Shown in pieces: positions 58,601 to 64,000 of a DNA stretch of 64,000 nucleotides (the stretch's first letter is position 1; each line of letters begins with the position of its first letter). The stretch spans positions 95,042 to 159,041 of the forward strand of contig JAZNHG010000031.1 of the NCBI GenBank assembly GCA_045576855.1. Reading direction: 5' to 3'. This stretch comes from Colimorpha sp045576855 (lineage in GTDB: Bacteria > Bacteroidota > Bacteroidia > Bacteroidales > P3). Both the position numbers and the translations under genes were made by a program. Under the pieces are notes generated by a model, which worked only from the letters and a program-made list of their open reading frames with translations, was not told the DNA's origin and searched no databases.

Positions 58601-60040
58601 ATGTTTAAAGAGTTTGTCATCAAGCACAAGGGGCTGCTGCTGGCGCTGCTGCTCACGGCGGCATTCATAGCCGCCGAGGCGGTGGTGATGTACTGGCGGG
58701 GGCCGAGCGTGATGGTGCTCGTGCCGCTGGCGCTGCTGGTGATGTGGCTCTTCTACGTGAAGCTTGAGACCGGTCTGCTGCTGATGGCACTGCTCACGCC
58801 CTTCGCCGTCAATGTGGCGCTGATGCCCGGCATGGAGCTCTCGATGCCGGTGGAGCCCATGATGATACTCTTCTCCTTCTTCTTCTTCTTCCGCGTGCTG
58901 GTGGCCCGCACCTACGACCTGCGCATACTGCGCCACCCCGTGAGCCTGCTGTTGCTGGCCTCGCTGGCCTGGTGGATGGTGACCAGCTGCACCTCGCGCC
59001 TGCCGTGGGTATCGTTCAAATACTTCATCGCACGCCTGTGGTTCGTCGTGCCCTTCTATTTCGCTGCCGTACAGATATTCCGCAACAGCAAGCGCATCAG
59101 CCAGTTCTATTGGGCCTACGCCATCGGGCTCGGCATTGTCATACTCATAGCCACCAGCAAGACGCTGGGCAACTTCAGCGACCTGCAGACCCTGCACCGC
59201 GTCATGCGCCCCTTCTACAACGACCACACGGCCTACGGCTGCGCCATCGCCCTGCTCATCCCCGCTTCCGTCTACTTTATCTTTGGCGGCCAATGGAAGG
59301 GTTGGCAACGTGTACTCACACTGTTGCTATTTGTCTTGCTTTGCACCGGCCTGTTCTTCAGCTACTGCCGCGCGGCATGGATCAGCGTGGTGGCGGCCGT
59401 GGGCATCTATGTGCTCATTCGCATGGGCATGAAAGTGAAGTGGATGGTGCTGCTCTTCGGTCTCGGCGTGGGTGTCTTCTTCGCCTACCAGAGCGACGTG
59501 CTCTACCGCCTGGGCAAAAACCATCAGGACAGCAGCTACACCCTGGCCGACCAGGTGAAGAGCATCTCCAACATCTCCACCGACGCCAGCAATGTGGAAC
59601 GCCTCAACCGCTGGGCCTCGGCCATACGGCTGTGGAAAGAGAGCCCGGTCTTCGGCGTCGGCCCCGGCACCTACCAGTTCCTCTACGGCAGCTACCAGAA
59701 GAGCTACCAGCTCAGCACCATCAGCACCAACGCCGGCAACCTGGGCAACGCCCATAGCGAATACATCGGTCCCATGACCGAGCAGGGACTGCCGGGCGTA
59801 CTGCTTGTGGCGGCCCTCTTCCTCACCACCTTCGCCACCGGCGTGCGCGTCTACCGCACCGCCAAAGACCCCGCCGTGAGCCGCATGGCACTGGCATTCA
59901 CACTCAGCCTGCTGACCTATTACGTCCACGGCGTCTTCAACAACTTCCTCGACACCGACAAGCTTTCTGTCCCCTTCTGGGCATTCACCGCTGTAGTAGT
60001 GGCCCTCGACCTCTACTGCGAAAAGAAGGAGCTGCAATGA
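58601..60040 (+). CDS. O-antigen ligase / polymerase family protein
   Basis: 479 residues with about twelve membrane segments and a large periplasmic loop. The loop carries the family's R...W...FGVGPG pattern (LNRWASAIRLWKESPVFGVG) and H residue, seen near residues 330-355. Member of the Wzy_C family, which polymerises or ligates polysaccharide on the periplasmic side. Follows the Wzz-like gene and is overlapped by 4 bp by the next. Confidence 0.88.
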   Translation: MFKEFVIKHKGLLLALLLTAAFIAAEAVVMYWRGPSVMVLVPLALLVMWLFYVKLETGLLLMALLTPFAVNVALMPGMELSMPVEPMMILFSFFFFFRVLVARTYDLRILRHPVSLLLLASLAWWMVTSCTSRLPWVSFKYFIARLWFVVPFYFAAVQIFRNSKRISQFYWAYAIGLGIVILIATSKTLGNFSDLQTLHRVMRPFYNDHTAYGCAIALLIPASVYFIFGGQWKGWQRVLTLLLFVLLCTGLFFSYCRAAWISVVAAVGIYVLIRMGMKVKWMVLLFGLGVGVFFAYQSDVLYRLGKNHQDSSYTLADQVKSISNISTDASNVERLNRWASAIRLWKESPVFGVGPGTYQFLYGSYQKSYQLSTISTNAGNLGNAHSEYIGPMTEQGLPGVLLVAALFLTTFATGVRVYRTAKDPAVSRMALAFTLSLLTYYVHGVFNNFLDTDKLSVPFWAFTAVVVALDLYCEKKELQ

Positions 60041-60600
60041 GGAAATCACTTCTAAGACTTATATGGCTTATAGGACTTCTAGGCCCTCTGGGACTACAGG
60101 CCCAGGTGCACCCGCCCGCAGTGCGCCACAACTGCTGGGACATCGAGTTGGAGATTGACCACACTCGCCCACCCTTCCTGCCGCCACACACCGTCGCCGC
60201 CACCGACTCCGGCACGTTGGCCATAGCCATCGCCAAGCAGTACCTCGGCACCCCCTACCACTATGGCGGCAAGACGCCCAAAGGCTTCGACTGCGCCGGC
60301 TTCGCCCGCTATGTCTATCTGCAGTTTGGCTACGAGCTGCCCCCCTACAGTGGCGGACAGGCCCGCGTGGGCACCGAGGTCTGCGACACCCGCAACCTGC
60401 AGCCTGGCGACCTCGTCTTCTTCGGTGGGCGCCACCACACCAAGACCGTCGGCCACACCGGCATCGCCATAGAGGCCGACCCCGAAAGCGGCGTCTTCAC
60501 CTTCATCCACGCCGCCACACACGGTGGCGTCATTATCAGCCGCAGCACCGAGCCCTACTACAAGCAGCGCTACCTCACCGCCCGCCGGATATTCCGGTAG
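60037..60600 (+). CDS. NlpC/P60 (C40) family peptidase
   Basis: 187 residues. A signal peptide whose hydrophobic core (LLRLIWLIGLLGPLGLQAQ) is coded by 9-bp repeats (60052-60105). Catalytic Cys in KGFDCAGFARYVY (about residue 87), His in KTVGHTGIAIE (about 140) and a third polar residue in FIHAATHGG. Cleaves peptidoglycan peptides or a related bond, in the envelope. Its ATG overlaps the ligase stop; probably supports export of the polysaccharide. Convergent with the ClC gene. Confidence 0.9.
   Translation: MRKSLLRLIWLIGLLGPLGLQAQVHPPAVRHNCWDIELEIDHTRPPFLPPHTVAATDSGTLAIAIAKQYLGTPYHYGGKTPKGFDCAGFARYVYLQFGYELPPYSGGQARVGTEVCDTRNLQPGDLVFFGGRHHTKTVGHTGIAIEADPESGVFTFIHAATHGGVIISRSTEPYYKQRYLTARRIFR
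60052..60105. repeat. 9-bp minisatellite in the NlpC/P60 signal peptide
   Basis: Six 9-bp units (CTAAGACTT, ATATGGCTT, ATAGGACTT, CTAGGCCCT, CTGGGACTA, CAGGCCCAG). Confidence 0.78.
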
Positions 60601-60601
60601 A

Positions 60602-62395
60602 TTATTCGTCGCTGGTGTCGGAGATGAAGCGGCGGTAGGCGCTGAAGGTGTTGGCGCGGGAAAGGAAACCGAGGTAGTTGTTGTCGTCGTCTACCACCAC
60701 CAGATTGTAGCGGTTGCCCACACGGAACTTCTCAACCACGTCGCTCAAGGTGTCGCTGCTACGCACCAAGTCGCCCTCACTCAAGGGGTGCATCAGGTCG
60801 TCGACTATCACTTTGTCGTACAACTCAGGGCGGAAGATAATCTTGCGCACATCGTCAAGCACTATGACCCCGAGGAACTTGTCGTCGGCACTCAGCACAG
60901 GGAAGACATTACGACGCGAGTTCTGTATGGCCTCCACCAGGTCGCGGAGCAGGTCACCCGTACGCACCACGACGAAGTTATTCTCAATCAAGCTCTTCAT
61001 ATCCAGCAGATGCCAGGCGGAGGCATCTTTGTCATGGGTGAGGAGATTGCCCTGCTTGGCTAGTTTGCGGGCATATATGGAGTGGCGTTCGAAGGGCGAC
61101 ACACAGAGGTAGGTCACCGCCGACGCGGTAAGCAACGGCACAAGGAGCTCATAGCCGCCGGTAATCTCGGCGATGAGGAAGGTGGCCATGAAGGGGGCAT
61201 GCATGACGCCGGTCATGACGGCCGCCATACCCACGAGGGCGAAATTGGCAGTGCTCTGCGTCGGCAGCCCCAGCTGGTTGCCAAGCATAGCTATGAAGTA
61301 ACCGCTCAGACCGCCGATAACCAGCGAAGGGCCGAAGGTACCACCCACGCCACCGGCGCCGATGGTGGTGGCAGTGGCCACACCTTTGAGCAATATCAAG
61401 GCCAGCAGGATGCCGATGGTAACCCACGCGTTGCCAGCCCACGAGCTATAGAGCGTGCCGGTGAAGAGGCTGTCGGGGTTGCCGTGCAGCAACTCGGTCA
61501 ATGAGGCATAGCCTTCACCGTAGAGCGGAGGAAAGAGGACTACCAGCATGCCCAGCAGCAAGCCGCCGGCGAGCAGGCGCACCCAGGGGCTGCGACGGCG
61601 TGCGAACCACCCTTCTACCCGGTCGGTCACCCGCAGGAAATAGACCGATACGGCAGCACAGAAGGCGCCCAAGACGATATAAAAAGGCAGCTGCGACAGC
61701 GCAAAAGACTCGCCGATAGTGAATTTGAACTGCACGCCGGTACCCATCATGAAGTAGGCCACCGTGGCGGCGGTGAGCGACGAGAGGAGCAGCGGCAGGG
61801 CCGTGGTGGCGGTGAGGTCGAAAAGGAACACCTCGATCACAAACAGGATGCCTGCGAAGGGGGCCTTGAAGATGCCCGCTATGGCACCCGCGGCGCCACA
61901 GCCGAGCAGCAGACGCACGCTCTTGGGGCTGAGGCGGAACCAGCGGCCTATGTTGCTTCCGATGGCCGAGCCGGTGGAGGCGATAGGGGCCTCGAGACCC
62001 ACCGAGCCGCCAAAAGCCACCGTCAGCGTGGAGGCGATAAGCGAGGTGTACATATTCTTCGACGGCAGCCGCGAACGATTGCGGCTGATGGCCAACAGCA
62101 CGCTGGGAAGCCCGTGTCCGATGTCGCCGCGCACGATATACCTCACATACAGCACCGTAAGCAGAATACCCACCAGCGGAAGGAAGAAGATGATGATGAG
62201 CGACGAATGGTGCAGCAGCAGAGACGAGTCGGTGGAAAGCCGCGTGACGAGCGCACCGGCATAGTGCACCAGAGTCTTCAGCGCCACAGCCGCCAGACCG
62301 GCCAGCAGACCCACCACGGCCGCCAGCGCCAGCAGCATAGACTGCTCGCTCACATGGCGCAGACGCCAACGGTGGATGGACATATAGAGGCTCAC
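60602..62395 (-). CDS. ClC-family chloride channel/transporter with CBS pair
   Basis: 597 residues. The membrane part (about 20-440) has GGSVGLEAPIASTG (the ion-binding GxxxGP-like loop, here GSVGLEAP near residue 120), LGCGAAGAIAGIFKAP, and GAGGVGGTFGPSLV (near residue 345). The C-terminal ~150 residues form two CBS domains (MKSLIENNFVVVRTGD; DVVEKFRVGNRYNLVVVDDD) that bind nucleotides. A Glu gate residue typical of antiporters is not confirmed. The start at 62383 (MSIHRWR) is an alternative. Confidence 0.9.
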   Translation of the reverse strand: MSLYMSIHRWRLRHVSEQSMLLALAAVVGLLAGLAAVALKTLVHYAGALVTRLSTDSSLLLHHSSLIIIFFLPLVGILLTVLYVRYIVRGDIGHGLPSVLLAISRNRSRLPSKNMYTSLIASTLTVAFGGSVGLEAPIASTGSAIGSNIGRWFRLSPKSVRLLLGCGAAGAIAGIFKAPFAGILFVIEVFLFDLTATTALPLLLSSLTAATVAYFMMGTGVQFKFTIGESFALSQLPFYIVLGAFCAAVSVYFLRVTDRVEGWFARRRSPWVRLLAGGLLLGMLVVLFPPLYGEGYASLTELLHGNPDSLFTGTLYSSWAGNAWVTIGILLALILLKGVATATTIGAGGVGGTFGPSLVIGGLSGYFIAMLGNQLGLPTQSTANFALVGMAAVMTGVMHAPFMATFLIAEITGGYELLVPLLTASAVTYLCVSPFERHSIYARKLAKQGNLLTHDKDASAWHLLDMKSLIENNFVVVRTGDLLRDLVEAIQNSRRNVFPVLSADDKFLGVIVLDDVRKIIFRPELYDKVIVDDLMHPLSEGDLVRSSDTLSDVVEKFRVGNRYNLVVVDDDNNYLGFLSRANTFSAYRRFISDTSDE

Positions 62396-62417
62396 TTTTT
62401 TTACAAAAAATCGGGTG

Positions 62418-62425
62418 CAAAGATA
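62418..62425 (-). promoter_or_regulatory. -7 box for the ClC gene
   Basis: CAAAGATA on the plus strand (TATCTTTG on the minus), about 23 bp before the ATG at 62395. No matching -33 TTTG at normal spacing. Confidence 0.6.
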
Positions 62426-62481
62426 CGAAAAATATTTAAATTGCGTTAATCACACAAAATTTTATCGAAAAAAAGAGACAC

Positions 62482-63519
62482 ATGAAGCAACACAACATCC
62501 TCATCGCAACGGCGGCCACCCTGCTTCTGGGCTCGTGCGTGTCGCTCAGCGAACACGAACAGAAACTCAGCGAACTGGAGCGCGTCTCGCGCCAATACAG
62601 CCTGACCCAGCAGGAGCTGATCGAGCTCCGCGAAGAGAACGCCTCGCTCGTGCGGCAAAACCAATCGCTCAACAACGACTTCACCGACCTGGCGCTGGCC
62701 AAATCCGCCGCCGAGACGCGTGCCGACAGCCTGGGCCGCCGCATAGAGCAGATGGCCCAGCACTACGACACCACTATGGAGAACTACATCCAGGAGGTGG
62801 CCGGCAAGAGCCGCGACCTCACACGGGCGCAGAATCTACTCTCGGCCCGCACCAAGGAGCTGGCCGACAAGGAGCGCGAACTGCAGGCCCGCCAGCAGGA
62901 ACTGCTGCAGCAACAAGAGCAATTCCAGCTGCAGCGCACCGAATTCCAGACCCGCCAGACCGAGATGCTGGCCAAACAGCGCCAGCTGGAAGAGCAGGAG
63001 GCCATCACCAAAGCCCAGCTCCAAGCCAAGGAACGCGAGCTGGAAGCCGTGCGCACCACCGTCACCAAGGCCCTCACGGGATTTGCCGACAAGGGACTCA
63101 AAGTAGAGACCAAGGACGGCAAAGTCTACGTCTCGATGGAGAACAAGCTGCTTTTCCCCTCGGCCTCGTGGACCGTCAGCAAGGAGGGCGTCAACGCCAT
63201 CCGCGAGTTGGCTCGCGTGCTTGAACAAGACTCCACGCTCAACATCATGGTCGAAGGCCATACCGACAACGACGCCTACCGCGGCTCCACCGCCGTCAAG
63301 GACAACTGGGACCTCAGCGTCATGCGCGCCACGGCCATCGTGAAGCTGCTGCTCCAGCACGGCAAAGGCATCGACCCGGCCCGTATCGAAGCCTGCGGCC
63401 ACGGCGAGTTTGCGCCCAAAGTGCCCAACACCAGCGCCGAAAACAAGGCCATCAACCGCCGCACAGAAATCATCCTCACGCCCAACCTCAACAAGTTGCT
63501 CCACGAAGTGGGACAATAA
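62482..63519 (+). CDS. OmpA-family (PAL-like) lipoprotein with coiled coil
   Basis: 345 residues. Lipobox LLLGSC (Cys 17). A long charged coiled coil (about 25-200) rich in LEEQEAI, KEREL and QQQE repeats precedes the peptidoglycan-binding OmpA C-domain (about 210-340), with LFPSASWTVSKEG, IMVEGHTDND and RVEACGHGE. Links the outer membrane to the wall. The coiled coil is longer than in PAL. Monocistronic with its own terminator. Confidence 0.93.
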   Translation: MKQHNILIATAATLLLGSCVSLSEHEQKLSELERVSRQYSLTQQELIELREENASLVRQNQSLNNDFTDLALAKSAAETRADSLGRRIEQMAQHYDTTMENYIQEVAGKSRDLTRAQNLLSARTKELADKERELQARQQELLQQQEQFQLQRTEFQTRQTEMLAKQRQLEEQEAITKAQLQAKERELEAVRTTVTKALTGFADKGLKVETKDGKVYVSMENKLLFPSASWTVSKEGVNAIRELARVLEQDSTLNIMVEGHTDNDAYRGSTAVKDNWDLSVMRATAIVKLLLQHGKGIDPARIEACGHGEFAPKVPNTSAENKAINRRTEIILTPNLNKLLHEVGQ

Positions 63520-63575
63520 CCCGCACAACGCACACGGCAAAGGGCTGTACCCAGCCCGATGCCCGAACTGCACTA

Positions 63576-63611
63576 ATCGCCGCTTCCGCTCCCGGGGCGG
63601 CGATTTTTTTT
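63576..63611 (+). terminator. Rho-independent terminator of the OmpA-family gene
   Basis: ATCGCCGC (63576-63583) and GCGGCGAT (63597-63604) form an 8-bp stem, followed by T8. Confidence 0.9.
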
Positions 63612-63727
63612 GTCTGCACACTGGGGGCACGCCCGCCGCACCCGCTAGAACAGGAGGAATCTTATAAATTATTCCATAGATTTCATGGATTACAGCCCGC
63701 AGGGCTGGGAGACGGTTCGTCCCGCCG

Positions 63728-64000
63728 TCAAATCTGTCCCGGCGGCCACGAGGGGGTGGTTGCGGGCTGCTTTGTCCCGTTTATCCCCGGCTTGCCGGGG
63801 TCTGCCGCGGATGCCGTCGCCGGAGCATCGGCGGTGTCTTCCGAAGGAACTGCAAGGTTCACACCATCAGCACTTTCCGTCTCCGGCACCAGCGGGCCGT
63901 AGCCCACGTAGAGCGTCTCCGACCAGCGGCCCTGGGCGTCCTGCACCAGGCCCCAGAGCTGCACCTCGCAGCCCGCCATGACCTCCGGCAGCACGGCCTG
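63728..64000 (-). CDS. 3' part of a DUF6266-like gene (truncated by the window)
   Basis: Open from the right edge to a stop at 63728, about 90 residues. CEVQLWGLVQDAQGRWSET, then LYVGYGPLV, resembles the last beta strands of DUF6266-type Bacteroidales proteins, of unknown function. A Pro/Thr-rich tail (about 45 residues) follows, including DPGKPGING coded next to CCCCGGC-TT-GCCGGGG (63785-63800). The start lies outside the window. Confidence 0.5.
   Translation of the reverse strand, partial: QAVLPEVMAGCEVQLWGLVQDAQGRWSETLYVGYGPLVPETESADGVNLAVPSEDTADAPATASAADPGKPGINGTKQPATTPSWPPGQI

Noticed and set aside
1..64000. tRNA or rRNA genes
   Set aside because: I looked for conserved T-loop and 16S/23S landmarks and saw none; a tRNA scan would be needed to exclude a divergent one.

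Overview
The window is chromosomal DNA from a member of the order Bacteroidales. Several features point there: many start regions carry the Bacteroidetes -7 promoter box TAnnTTTG (seen as TATCTTTG or its complement CAAAGATA), and the gene set includes a TonB-dependent receptor with a carboxypeptidase-like N-terminal domain, a BspA-type leucine-rich repeat protein with a probable T9SS tail, a lipid-anchored TamA/BamA-like protein, a transketolase split into two genes, Kdo transferase, CstA, NhaD and many short lipoproteins. The family or genus cannot be fixed from the sequence alone. No rRNA or tRNA gene and no CRISPR-Cas locus was seen.

Region 1 (1-12.7 kb) is AT-rich accessory DNA whose genes all lie on the minus strand. 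It holds a BRO/DinD-like protein, AbiTii and AbiH abortive-infection proteins, a tight three-gene operon (single-chain type IIG restriction-modification enzyme, DUF262 protein, HEPN protein), a GIY-YIG protein, a membrane protein and two Fic proteins. It stops abruptly at the 3' end of proS. A 52-bp copy of that proS end recurs at 11187-11238 beyond the second fic gene, inside a 47-codon ORF, which suggests an integration or recombination boundary.

Region 2 (12.7-28.2 kb) is GC-rich. It contains proS, an envelope operon (barrel protein, waaA, tamL-like, EamA transporter), a phosphodiesterase, an ATP-binding protein, a lipoprotein with a polyprenyl glycosylphosphotransferase and a PPIase, cstA, an MNT/HEPN pair with a CPCC protein, and an antitoxin/YafQ pair.

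Region 3 (28.2-43.6 kb) mixes core genes (LOG protein, split transketolase, MBL-fold beta-CASP protein) with accessory pieces. These include a Cas4-like nuclease, an Imm11-like protein, a 41-bp-period array of palindromes, a GxxExxY gene enclosed by perfect 18-bp inverted repeats, an NgoMIV-type restriction-modification pair, a lipid-anchored NUC1 nuclease and a large LRR surface protein.

Region 4 (43.6-64 kb) holds yidC, nhaD, an ABC-transporter/GntR/lipoprotein cluster on the minus strand interrupted by a REP-associated transposase gene, a TonB-dependent receptor, a short polysaccharide operon (Wzz-like, O-antigen ligase-like, NlpC/P60), a ClC channel, an OmpA-family lipoprotein and the 3' end of a further gene.

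The intergenic DNA is unusually rich in structured repeats. I see 11-bp tandem arrays at four or five loci, 9-bp minisatellites that run into coding frames, five copies of a roughly 70-115-bp AGTAGTTAAG-type element, a REP family with its RAYT transposase, a 127-bp MITE-like palindrome, the 41-bp palindrome array, and the inverted-repeat element around the GxxExxY gene. The strongest candidates for something undescribed are the GxxExxY element with its neighbouring array, and the type IIG/DUF262/HEPN operon.
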